Positions 8,498 to 16,376 of a stretch of DNA of 38,583 nucleotides are shown in pieces. Each line of letters starts with the position of its first letter. Position 1 is the first letter of the stretch. This DNA is from Bacteroidota bacterium. GTDB lineage: Bacteria > Bacteroidota > Bacteroidia > Flavobacteriales_F > PHOS-HE28. Both the position numbers and the translations under genes were made by a program. Location of the stretch: positions 1 through 38,583 of the forward strand of contig JAKQEI010000106.1 of assembly GCA_029573495.1 (NCBI GenBank). The letters are read 5' to 3'. The notes beneath the pieces were generated by a model. It made no database searches. It had not been told where the DNA came from and saw nothing but the letters and a program-made list of their open reading frames with translations.

Positions 8498-10999
8498 CTA
8501 CCGAGCCACCTTCACGGCTTTCTTCACCAAGGGTTGCCCATCCAGCAGCAGGGTCACGTAATACATGCCCGGCGCAAGCGCGGCGGTGTTCCAATCGAAC
8601 TGGTAGCTACCGGGCTCCAGATCGGCCTCTTGCAGAACGCGCAGGTCACGCCCATCCCTGCTGTTGGCTAGGAGCTGGGTGCGGCCACCGCGGTCCAGGG
8701 TGTAGAACACGGTGGTGCGCTCGTTGAAGGGATTGGGCTGGATGCGGAGTTTCTCGCTGCCGTTGAGGCTACCGTCGAACTCGTTGGGCTGGTTCAGCCC
8801 TTGATCGAGCATGCGGCTGCCGTCGGGGTTGGCGCAGCAGGCGGCGAGGGTTTGTTCGAGGTGATCCAAACGACCCTGAAGTTCATCAATAGTTTGCTGC
8901 TGCTCCTTATACCCCGCGACCAAGAGAGGAATGATAGCCACATAGTTCACTGCCTTCACGTCCTGGGCCGGAAAGATCTCCGTCCCAGAGGTATCCACGA
9001 TCGCGGCAAGTGTGGTAGCTGAAACTAACTCAGGCAATACTTGTTCCACCTCTTGGGCGATGAACCCAAGTTGAACATCGCCATCAAGTCCCATTCGTGC
9101 TTGCGCCTCCTCGGTATAGGTGTACCGGCGCGGCTGGAGAGATGACAAGCTTGCTCTGGTGTCCTGCACATCTTCAACATTGGTCTTCAATGATGCGTCG
9201 GAGAATATCAGTGTGGTACCATGGTAAAGGTCTCCAACGATCGTCACGCGGCCATCGAACCATCCTGACCAATCATTGGAGGTGATACCGGGCTGGGCCG
9301 CTCGAAGGCTGAAATTCTCTCCACCGGTACTACCAGCCGCGCAGTACACGCCATAGTTCTTATTCGAGGCATTATCTCCTTCTGCCCATAGCCCGTAGCT
9401 GTCGTTGACCGTTCCACCGAGGATCGCTCTCGATTCCGCCTTCACACCATAACTGCTACCCGTTATCGCACCAGAGTATCGGCTTTCAGACATGGCCGTG
9501 AGCCCGTAAGAGTTAGTTGCTGTGGACGTCCAAGCCTGCGAAAGGAAACTACCACCGCGGCTGTCCAGCACGCTTCCCGTGGCCATGAATAGGACACTTC
9601 TGCCCCAAACCCCAATGGATTCTGATGTAGAACCTAAGTTGACGTAAGAACGACCATGCGTACCGATCATCCTATTCGCCACCCCTGACGATACCACTTG
9701 AGCATCTCCACTTGCACCGAACATCTCAGTCACGGCAGACGCATTCGATTTCGTAACGATCCCAGCAGTGCCATAGCCGTATCCCGAACCTCCCGTAGAA
9801 CTATTGCAGGGGTCCTTCACCGAAGCGCGCACCCCATAGCTCACCGGCGTGCTCTGGCCGGAAACTGGGGTGACCTCCGAAAGAATGCCGTAGCTCTCGG
9901 ATGGTGATGTAGGCAGCGTAACCATCTTCATATGCAACCCGCTACGCAGAGCTCGTTCATTATTGTTCTGATAAACGGTCATCTTCCCGTTCAGCACCGT
10001 TGGAAACGACGGATCACCAATGTTGTACAGCCACTCACGGTCGGGACAGCCTCCGCCAGAACCCGGACTCCCCAACCCACTGATCACCTGCTTGTAGGTC
10101 GTATTCCTGCTCCATTCGCACCCCGGTGTAGCTGCCGCTGGCAGGTTGCGCCAGTGTACCACGCCGGTATTGTCCACTACCATGTACTTGCTTACTCCGT
10201 CGTTCGAGCTGGTGGTCGGTAGTTCCCTTATCCGAAGCCTTCCGTTGAGGATATCCAACCGTTCGGTCGGTTCGTTCACGTTCACCGGATCCAGGATGTT
10301 GCCCCGGTAGAAATCGCCGAGTCCTGCATTGATCGTGGCGTTATCGATGGGCGTGAAGCGCATGGCCTCCAGGCCTTCATCACTACCGCTGCCATGTGCC
10401 GAACCGTCCTTGCTTGACGTGAACAAGAACCGCAACCGGTCCGGACCGATCTCGCCCACTGGATCATTGCTCCAATGCAATACCATGTCCGACTTATCGT
10501 ACACCGGTGCATTGTCACCGTCGAGAATGTACTTCTGACCCACGTAACCATGATCACTGTTGCCGGTGAAGGTGACCCCGTTCCGCTGCCAACGCCGATA
10601 GCCCAATTGCTGGGCGTAATACCCGAAGTTGGTGGTGCCAGTGCCACGATCCACCAAATGCAGCCTGCTGAAAGCTCCTACGCTGCCATTGAAGAACAAT
10701 GGCTGATCGCTGATGCCGACGAAACCGTTCTGGTTGATGTTGGTCAGGCTGTTGATCGTGTTGGTCTGGTTCTGCCACAACCGCATCCGATGGAGCGCGT
10801 TCGTGTACCAGTCGATCGGCTGGTTCAGATCATGCCGCACCATCAGCGGGAAGTTGTTGGTCCCGGTATTATCCCAACCTAGAAAATCGGTGCTAAAACC
10901 AGCCACATTACCGGGCGTAGTCGATTGCCCCACCACCTTGCCGGCAGTCAGCAACATCGCACCCAGGATCAGGTGCTTCAAGAAATCCTTCGTTCTCAT
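8498..10999 (-). CDS. T9SS-exported protein with S74 intramolecular chaperone domain
   Basis: The 833-residue protein has a signal peptide (K-H-L-I-L-G-A-M-L-L-T-A-G-K-V-V-G-Q). A long, poorly conserved passenger (about 25-595) follows, rich in Gly, Ser, Thr and Asn. Near residue 600, F-S-D-A-S-L-K and later Q-L-G-F-I-A-Q-E-V-E mark a peptidase S74 domain, in which a Ser/Lys pair normally cuts the protein after chaperone-assisted trimerisation. A short coiled coil (Y-K-E-Q-Q-Q-T-I-D-E-L-Q-G-R-L) and a T9SS sorting domain (P-N-P-F-N-E-R-T ... K-A-V-K-V-A-R) end it. A trimeric surface fibre is likely. Parts of the passenger look lower in GC than the surroundings. It lies 44 bases downstream of the next T9SS gene, which may be co-transcribed. 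Confidence 0.85.
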   Translation of the reverse strand: MRTKDFLKHLILGAMLLTAGKVVGQSTTPGNVAGFSTDFLGWDNTGTNNFPLMVRHDLNQPIDWYTNALHRMRLWQNQTNTINSLTNINQNGFVGISDQPLFFNGSVGAFSRLHLVDRGTGTTNFGYYAQQLGYRRWQRNGVTFTGNSDHGYVGQKYILDGDNAPVYDKSDMVLHWSNDPVGEIGPDRLRFLFTSSKDGSAHGSGSDEGLEAMRFTPIDNATINAGLGDFYRGNILDPVNVNEPTERLDILNGRLRIRELPTTSSNDGVSKYMVVDNTGVVHWRNLPAAATPGCEWSRNTTYKQVISGLGSPGSGGGCPDREWLYNIGDPSFPTVLNGKMTVYQNNNERALRSGLHMKMVTLPTSPSESYGILSEVTPVSGQSTPVSYGVRASVKDPCNSSTGGSGYGYGTAGIVTKSNASAVTEMFGASGDAQVVSSGVANRMIGTHGRSYVNLGSTSESIGVWGRSVLFMATGSVLDSRGGSFLSQAWTSTATNSYGLTAMSESRYSGAITGSSYGVKAESRAILGGTVNDSYGLWAEGDNASNKNYGVYCAAGSTGGENFSLRAAQPGITSNDWSGWFDGRVTIVGDLYHGTTLIFSDASLKTNVEDVQDTRASLSSLQPRRYTYTEEAQARMGLDGDVQLGFIAQEVEQVLPELVSATTLAAIVDTSGTEIFPAQDVKAVNYVAIIPLLVAGYKEQQQTIDELQGRLDHLEQTLAACCANPDGSRMLDQGLNQPNEFDGSLNGSEKLRIQPNPFNERTTVFYTLDRGGRTQLLANSRDGRDLRVLQEADLEPGSYQFDWNTAALAPGMYYVTLLLDGQPLVKKAVKVAR

Positions 11000-11030
11000 G
11001 TCCTTTCGTGTTTGTGTTCACTGAAAGGAC
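11000..11030. repeat. Inverted repeat directly upstream of the S74-gene start
   Basis: GTCCTTTC at 11000-11007 and its complement at 11023-11030 enclose 15 bases and abut the start codon at 10999. It could be a weak terminator for the upstream gene or a structure over the translation start; nothing in the sequence decides. Confidence 0.35.
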
Positions 11031-11043
11031 CGGAACGATGCGT

Positions 11044-12060
11044 TCACTCGGTCAATACGAATTTGTGCGACTCCAACCTGCCGCGATGCGCCATGCGCAA
11101 CACATAGGTACTGCGTGCCCATGAACCCACTTCCAGCACCCAGCGATCATTAGGAATCCGGCCCTGCCAAAGCACGCGCCCCATAGCATCCAGCACCTGT
11201 GCCTCCGCCCCGGCGCGTTCCGCCACGATCAATTGGCCCTGTGCCGGATTCGGGAACAGCACAGGGTTGCTACCCTGCGCCTCGCCCAGCCCCTGCCCGA
11301 GATCACAACCGTCCGGGTTTGGCGATACACAGACCGCATCCACCAAGGTGTAGGCACGCGGTAACCAGTACCAAGGAACGCCCTCAGGAGAAAAGTGCAG
11401 CGTATCCGTCAAGGCATTGCTGAAGAACTGCCCGATCATCACGTACTGGTAGGCGCTGTCCGCCACGAAGCTGCCGCTCACCAAAGCCCAGCCCACCGTA
11501 TCCGAGAGGATCTGCGGGTACATGATGTGTGCGTGGTTTGGAGGCCCCGGGAAAGGGTCGCCGACGTTCCAAGGAGGCACGGTCGTGGTGGTGAAGCGCA
11601 TGCCCACTTTGTCGTTGGCCAGCCAGTGCTGGGGATAGGTGTGATTGCCCCCGAATGCCGCGTTCGCCCGGAAACTGCAGTAATAGGTCTGCCCCACCGC
11701 CAACGGTTGCAGCAAAGGCGCCATGATCCATTCACGACCCTCGATTGATCCACTTTGGAAGTACGTGTACATACCAGCACACGAGGCTCCCTCGAAGGGC
11801 TCCTGGTAGGTGAAGAAGTTCATGGGCAGCCCCCGGAAATCCCCGTAAGGCAGACAGCTTCGTAGATGATCCGGGCTTCCATTGACACTGTACCATTCGT
11901 GTATGCCGACAAATGGTGGCAGCTGATCAGAGCAAGTATCCGCTTCCTCGAACCCCGGGTTGGGCACTAGGTTGATCTGCGCCTCACAGCGGAGAGCAAC
12001 AACAAACCCCAGGCAGCCCAGCACCAAGCCGAGGCCGGTTCCGGGCCTTCTGAGGTTCAT
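11044..12060 (-). CDS. T9SS-exported surface protein of unknown function
   Basis: I chose the ATG at 12060 (338 residues) because it gives a proper signal peptide, M-N-L-R-R-P-G-T-G-L-G-L-V-L-G-C-L-G-F-V, ending near C-E-A-Q. The mature part begins I-N-L-V-P-N-P-G-F-E-E, a pattern seen at the start of many Bacteroidota exported proteins with a carbohydrate-binding-like beta fold. The body resembles that type (W-Y-S-V-N-G-S-P-D ... G-Q-T-Y-Y-C-S-F). The C-terminus (L-F-P-N-P-A-Q-G-Q-L ... H-K-F-V-L-T-E) is a T9SS sorting domain, so it should be secreted or surface-anchored. No catalytic motif is recognised. It precedes the S74-domain gene by 44 bases, possibly in one operon. Confidence 0.75.
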   Translation of the reverse strand: MNLRRPGTGLGLVLGCLGFVVALRCEAQINLVPNPGFEEADTCSDQLPPFVGIHEWYSVNGSPDHLRSCLPYGDFRGLPMNFFTYQEPFEGASCAGMYTYFQSGSIEGREWIMAPLLQPLAVGQTYYCSFRANAAFGGNHTYPQHWLANDKVGMRFTTTTVPPWNVGDPFPGPPNHAHIMYPQILSDTVGWALVSGSFVADSAYQYVMIGQFFSNALTDTLHFSPEGVPWYWLPRAYTLVDAVCVSPNPDGCDLGQGLGEAQGSNPVLFPNPAQGQLIVAERAGAEAQVLDAMGRVLWQGRIPNDRWVLEVGSWARSTYVLRMAHRGRLESHKFVLTE

Positions 12061-12212
12061 CGCGCGTGAGGTCATCGCGTTCGTCGTTCGTATCGGCCGG
12101 GCGCATCGTCCCGGTCCTTTCTCCGCTGGAGCTAATGCCAATCCGACGCGGGTTCCGGAAAAACATCCTAGCAGGGGCTGGCCAGGGGCAGCAGCACGTT
12201 GTGGTGGTGCGG

Positions 12213-12309
12213 TACCTTTGCAGGGCTTCTGTTTCGTTCACCTATTCAGGTGGGTTGGTGGGACATGAGCGACCAAAGCCCCTGGTGTTCCTGCACCGGG
12301 GGCTTCTTT
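12213..12309 (+). ncRNA. Candidate small structured RNA with own promoter and terminator
   Basis: TACCTTTG at 12213-12220 is an exact -7 box, predicting a start near 12224. Three hairpins follow. The first has CACCT/AGGTG arms (12239-12252, four-base loop). The second has TTGGT/ACCAA arms (12255-12276, loop GGGACATGAGCG). The third is a 12-bp terminator stem (12276-12287 with 12294-12305, one G-U pair) followed by C-TTT. GGGCTT at 12223-12228 could alternatively pair with the AAGCCC arm of the terminator. The transcript would be about 85 bases. It is not SRP RNA (no GGAAGGAAGCAG-type loop) and no known family was recognised. Confidence 0.45.
12276..12309 (+). terminator. Intrinsic terminator on the plus strand inside the 12.2-kb intergenic region
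   Basis: Arms AAGCCCCTGGTG and CACCGGGGGCTT form a 12-bp stem with one G-U pair and a six-base loop, followed by CTTTG. No plus-strand gene ends here, so it presumably ends a small RNA. Confidence 0.65.
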
Positions 12310-12358
12310 GTTCTGGCAGACCCACACGGGCTACCTTGTTGGACTGTTGTCCGAATGC

Positions 12359-12374
12359 CGTGTGGCCGTGTGGC
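12359..12374. repeat. Two tandem copies of CGTGTGGC
   Basis: Two exact adjacent 8-base units. They resemble the degenerate 8-base units at 22702-22795 (CATGTGGC, CATGTGAC) but on their own could be chance. Confidence 0.3.
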
Positions 12375-12587
12375 GAATGCGGATACGGCGATGGGATGAT
12401 CAGAGGACATAGGTGCATGAAGATAGACGCAAAATGTTCAAATGCAATGGGCATGATGCGGCACGGCAAGCGTCGTGGTTCGCCTCGAACCTAAGCTCCC
12501 GAGGTGCTCGCTATGCTTGGGGCGCGAAACATCACTCACCCTTAACGGCTCCATCACCCTTCAACGGCGAACCATGTTCCCCGGTGA

Positions 12588-14243
12588 TCACCGCATCCCC
12601 GGCACCGAACCACCCTTCGCCTTGCCAGAAGGTGGTGGTGGGGCCTTCTTCACCTTCCCATCCTCGTACTCGGTGGTCTTCACCGGCCGACCGTCGTTGC
12701 CATAGATGGTCATGGTGCCGTGCAGGCGTCCGTTGCGGTAGTTCATCTGTTGGATCACCCGCCCGCGCTGGTCGTACACCGTGCAGGGCCCGTGCGGATC
12801 GCCATTGAGAAGGCCCTGTTCGCGCAGCTTCACACCCGCATCATCGAAGTAGGTCCAGTTGCCCGTGGGCATGCCGTTCGCGAAGGATCCCTCGGCCACC
12901 GCGATGCCGTGGATGTTGTAGGTGACCCAGCGGCCGCTCTTCCGTCCTTCGGAGTAGTCCCCCTGTTCCTTGATGCGGCCACCGATGTCCTTGCCCGGCG
13001 GGCTCTCGGTGTACAGCGTCCACGCACCATCCTTCAGGTCGTCCTTGTAATAGCCCTCGAAATCGGGCTGGCCATCGGGGAAGAAGCCGCGCCATAGGCC
13101 GTTCATCCGCCCCTGGCTGAAGGTCCCGATCGCCTTCTCCGCGCCGGTCTCGAACCAGCTGCGCCATTCGCCTTCCTCCTGACCGTTGACATAAGGACCT
13201 TCCTGTAGTTTCTGCCCGTTCTCGTACCAGGTGGTCCATACGCCATCCTTCATGCCCTGCTTGTAGGTGCCCTTCTTCCAGAACTGGCCACCCTCGTAGA
13301 AGTAGACCCAGTCGCCCTCTTCCTTGTCCGCCGCGAAAGCTCCGGTGCTGCTCAACTGCCCGCTCGGGTACCAGTACTTCCAAACGCCCTCGCGCAACCC
13401 AGCCTTGAACGGTCCCTCCTGGTCCTTCTTGCCAAGCGTGGTGTACCAGGTCCAGGTGCTGTCCTTCTCACCCGCCTTGTGCCAGCCTTCCACATTCATC
13501 TTGCCATTGTGGAAGTACAGCTCGTAACGACCATCGAGCCGATCATCCTTGAAGCCGTCCTTCTTCTCCAACACGTTGTCCGAGTACCAATAGCTCCAGG
13601 CCCCGGACTTCATCCCGCTGCGGTACTGCCCTTTCACGCGTGGGTTCCCGGCTGGGTAGTACTCCGTGAAAGGCCCGTCCTTCAACCCGTTGGTGTAGGT
13701 GCTCTCTTCCTGAACAGCGCCGCTGGCGAAGTAGGTGCGAAGCGTGCCGTTGCCATCCACCACGGTGTGTGCGCCGGTCTTGTCCCAGGCATCCAAAAGG
13801 GTCAAGGTGCTGTCCGCGTACCGCTCCACCAGCATGGGCAGGCTGTCCGGGTAGTAGTAGTGCCAGGTGCCCGTCTTCCTGCCCAGCGCGTATGTGCCAC
13901 GTTCCATGATGTCGCCATCGACATAGCGGCTCACGCGCGTGCTGTCCACCACACCGCGCTTGAACCAGCCGTCGTGCTGCACCCGGCCGTTGTCGTAGAA
14001 GACCTGCACATGGCCGTCGCGTTCGCCGCTCTTGAACTCGGCCTGCTCCATGAGGCGACCCTGCCGGTCATAGAACTTCCACTCGCCCCATTCGCGGCCA
14101 TTCACCATGAGGCCCTCACTCCGCTTCACCTTCGTCTTCACATCCCAATAGTCCACGAAGGGTTGTGCGCCCTGGCCCGAGACGGAACGGGTGAGGAGGA
14201 CATGGACGATCATGAACGGGATCACATGACGCATGGGGAGCAT
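12588..14243 (-). CDS. MORN-repeat (YwqK-like) exported protein
   Basis: From the ATG at 14243 the protein has 551 residues; a second ATG at 14234 is possible. An N-terminal hydrophobic segment (V-I-P-F-M-I-V-H-V-L-L-T-R-S-V-S-G-Q) suggests a signal peptide. Nearly the whole remainder is a string of about 20 MORN-variant repeats of 20-24 residues with the pattern G-x-W-x-x-Y-x-x-G-x-L-x-x-x-G-x-Y-x-x-G-x-x-x-G. These form extended beta-hairpin solenoids, often annotated as YwqK-family antitoxin, a label that says little about function. It ends in a basic, Pro/Gly-rich tail and lacks a T9SS domain. A TACTTTCG box lies five bases before the start. It is divergent from the pentahaem cytochrome. 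Confidence 0.8.
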   Translation of the reverse strand: MLPMRHVIPFMIVHVLLTRSVSGQGAQPFVDYWDVKTKVKRSEGLMVNGREWGEWKFYDRQGRLMEQAEFKSGERDGHVQVFYDNGRVQHDGWFKRGVVDSTRVSRYVDGDIMERGTYALGRKTGTWHYYYPDSLPMLVERYADSTLTLLDAWDKTGAHTVVDGNGTLRTYFASGAVQEESTYTNGLKDGPFTEYYPAGNPRVKGQYRSGMKSGAWSYWYSDNVLEKKDGFKDDRLDGRYELYFHNGKMNVEGWHKAGEKDSTWTWYTTLGKKDQEGPFKAGLREGVWKYWYPSGQLSSTGAFAADKEEGDWVYFYEGGQFWKKGTYKQGMKDGVWTTWYENGQKLQEGPYVNGQEEGEWRSWFETGAEKAIGTFSQGRMNGLWRGFFPDGQPDFEGYYKDDLKDGAWTLYTESPPGKDIGGRIKEQGDYSEGRKSGRWVTYNIHGIAVAEGSFANGMPTGNWTYFDDAGVKLREQGLLNGDPHGPCTVYDQRGRVIQQMNYRNGRLHGTMTIYGNDGRPVKTTEYEDGKVKKAPPPPSGKAKGGSVPGMR

Positions 14244-14248
14244 GGCTG

Positions 14249-14256
14249 CGAAAGTA
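14249..14256 (-). promoter_or_regulatory. Putative -7 box of the MORN-repeat gene
   Basis: The minus strand reads TACTTTCG, one mismatch from TAnnTTTG, five bases before the ATG at 14243. Transcription would begin at or next to the start codon. Confidence 0.4.
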
Positions 14257-14414
14257 GTCGTGTGCACGAGCGTGTTCCGGTGAAGTACACCCGTGCATGA
14301 ACAACGCATTGTCATCGCCGCCTCGTGTGTGGACGTGGACCGGCGGTCGGACGCAGCCGTTCAGGGTTCACCGGAAAGCCTTCGATCATCCCGCGGCCGG
14401 GCCTTACGACCTGC

Positions 14415-14422
14415 TACCTTTC
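14415..14422 (+). promoter_or_regulatory. Putative -7 box of the pentahaem cytochrome gene
   Basis: TACCTTTC is followed by exactly four bases (GGCC) and then the GTG at 14427, the same spacing as at five other genes in this window, implying a leaderless transcript. Confidence 0.45.
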
Positions 14423-14426
14423 GGCC

Positions 14427-16376
14427 GTGCGGAATCCGCGATCGTTGCGCCTTGTTCTCGCCTTGTGCGTGGTGGTGATGCTCTTCGCCGGCTGGGCCGA
14501 GGCCAACCGACCCGTGCGAGGGCCCCACGGCCGGTTGGAGCTGTTGCTCTTCCGCAGTGACTCCGACACCCTGCCGGTCCTGCAGAGCGATCACTTCTGG
14601 ACCAGCGGCCGATGCGCGGGTTGTCACGGTCGTGACCTGCTCGGCCTGGCAAGCATCGATCCGACGACCGGGAACGACGTGAACGTGGTGGACGACTGGC
14701 GCAGCAGCTTGATGGCGAACAGCGCCCGTGATCCCTTCTTCCGTGCCAAGTTGGACCACGAGGTATTGGTGAACCCGGGTCACTCCGATGCCTTGAGCAA
14801 CAAGTGCCTGAGCTGCCACGCGCCGTTGGCGATGCACGAGGAACGGATCTCCGGCAGACCGCCCTTCACCCTGGCCATGCTGGATACGAGCGTGCTCGCC
14901 AGCGATGGGGTGAGCTGCCTGGCCTGCCACATGCAGCGGCCCGGACCGACCGGGCACTTCTACAGCGGCGATCTGCACTTTGACAGCGCGCGCGTCTACG
15001 GTCCCTACTTCGACGACCAGATCAACCCGGCCATCATGCAGTTCTTCGTCGGCTTGACACCGGGGTTCGGAGAGCACATCGTGAACAGCAAGGTCTGCGC
15101 CGGCTGTCATACCCTGATCACCGAGACCGTTGACCTCGACGGCAACCTGACCGGGGATGAATTCGTGGAACAGGCCACCTACCATGAGTGGCAGAACAGT
15201 GTGTACAGCGCGAACGGCACCCATTGCAACACCTGCCACATGCCACGCATCGATGGGCCGGTGATCCTCGCTGCGGAATATGCCTTCCTGAACGGGCAGA
15301 CACCCTTTGGCATGCACCACCTTGCCGGCGGGAACGTGCATATGCTGGAGATCCTGAAGGCGAATAGCGAGGAGCTTGCGATACCGGCCACCGAGGAACA
15401 ATTCGATAGCACCATCGCCCGGTCCCATCGGTTGTTGACGCATCGCACCTTGAACGTCCTCGTACAAGCCGAGGATCGTACTACGGACACGGCATTCTAC
15501 ACGGTGCACTTGGAGAACCGGGCGGGCCATCGATTCCCGAGCGGCTATCCTTCCCGCAGGGCCTTCGTGCGTTTCGTAGTGCGCGACGTGAACGGCGACA
15601 CGCTCTTCAGCAGCGGTATGACCGACGCCATACACGAGGTGATCGGCCATGATGCAGGCTACGAGCCGCATCACGATGTGATACGCGATGGCAACGAGGT
15701 CCAGATCTACGAGCTGGTGATGGGCGACGTGAACGGCGATGTGACCACGGTGCTGGAACGCGCGAAGGATCCGTTGAAGGACAACCGTCTGGTGCCTCTG
15801 GGCTTCGTGACGAGCCATCCGGCCTACGATACCACACGCCTGGCCGGCGTGGTGATCATGGACCCGGACTTCAACCGCGATGCTTCCAACACGGAAGGTA
15901 GCGGCACGGACGTGATCCATTACCATGTGCCATTGAACGGTGTTGTGGGCGGCCTTCACGCCACCGCGGAGGTTTATTACCAATCCATGCCGCCCGGCTG
16001 GAACGCCGAGATGCTGTCGTTCCATTCCGCTCGGATCGACAGCTTCCGGACGATGCTGTCGGAAAGCGATGCCAGCCCCATCCTCATTGCTGCGGACTCC
16101 ATCGCTTTGGGGCCGCTGGGTGTGACGGAGCGGGTCAGTGCACACGTTCACGTGCTTCCGAATCCGACCACCGATGGGCGGGTACTACTGGCGCATGACC
16201 GGGCCGATCGAGTGAGCTACGTGGCGGCCTATGACCCGAGCGGACGAGCGGTGCATGTGCGCGCGGAACTGCTTAACGGGGGCTGGTCCCTTCAGTTGCC
16301 CGATGTACCCGGGGTGTACCTGATCCACATGCAGGTGAACGGACAGGACGTGTTGCAGCGCATCGTTCGGCGATGA
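14427..16376 (+). CDS. Pentahaem c-type cytochrome with T9SS sorting domain
   Basis: I chose the GTG at 14427: it gives a clean signal peptide (R-N-P-R-S-L-R-L-V-L-A-L-C-V-V-V-M-L-F-A ending A-E-A), whereas the upstream frame is low-complexity and overlaps the promoter box. The 649-residue product has five CxxCH motifs at Cys63, 127, 164, 224 and 267. A beta-rich part follows, with G-H-R-F-P-S-G-Y-P-S-R-R-A-F, a pattern I associate with multihaem cytochromes of the c554-like type. The C-terminus (V-L-P-N-P-T-T-D-G-R-V ... D-V-L-Q-R-I-V-R-R) is a T9SS sorting domain. Haem must be attached in the periplasm before export through T9SS, so this is predicted to be a surface or secreted redox protein. 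The substrate is unknown. The stop overlaps the next ATG. Confidence 0.88.
   Translation: MRNPRSLRLVLALCVVVMLFAGWAEANRPVRGPHGRLELLLFRSDSDTLPVLQSDHFWTSGRCAGCHGRDLLGLASIDPTTGNDVNVVDDWRSSLMANSARDPFFRAKLDHEVLVNPGHSDALSNKCLSCHAPLAMHEERISGRPPFTLAMLDTSVLASDGVSCLACHMQRPGPTGHFYSGDLHFDSARVYGPYFDDQINPAIMQFFVGLTPGFGEHIVNSKVCAGCHTLITETVDLDGNLTGDEFVEQATYHEWQNSVYSANGTHCNTCHMPRIDGPVILAAEYAFLNGQTPFGMHHLAGGNVHMLEILKANSEELAIPATEEQFDSTIARSHRLLTHRTLNVLVQAEDRTTDTAFYTVHLENRAGHRFPSGYPSRRAFVRFVVRDVNGDTLFSSGMTDAIHEVIGHDAGYEPHHDVIRDGNEVQIYELVMGDVNGDVTTVLERAKDPLKDNRLVPLGFVTSHPAYDTTRLAGVVIMDPDFNRDASNTEGSGTDVIHYHVPLNGVVGGLHATAEVYYQSMPPGWNAEMLSFHSARIDSFRTMLSESDASPILIAADSIALGPLGVTERVSAHVHVLPNPTTDGRVLLAHDRADRVSYVAAYDPSGRAVHVRAELLNGGWSLQLPDVPGVYLIHMQVNGQDVLQRIVRR

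Larger units (their letters stand above)
12061..12587. other. Long intergenic region
   Basis: This 527-base gap between two minus-strand genes has no credible coding frame. Bases 12213-12309 hold a promoter-like box, two small hairpins and a terminator (separate entry). Bases 12359-12374 hold two exact tandem copies of CGTGTGGC. In 12375-12587 nothing was recognised apart from a short inverted repeat at 12477-12491 (GGTTCG arms). Confidence 0.5.

Noticed and set aside
12265-12399. A possible small peptide starting M-S-D-Q-S-P-W-C
   Set aside because: The frame runs through a 12-bp terminator hairpin and has no coding-like features; a structured RNA explains the region better.
12477-12491. 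A T-arm-like GGTTCG...CGAACC motif suggesting a tRNA
   Set aside because: No acceptor, D or anticodon arms can be built around it on either strand.
14361-16151. A 596-codon minus-strand open frame
   Set aside because: It is antisense to the pentahaem cytochrome, whose five haem motifs and sorting domain are unmistakable.
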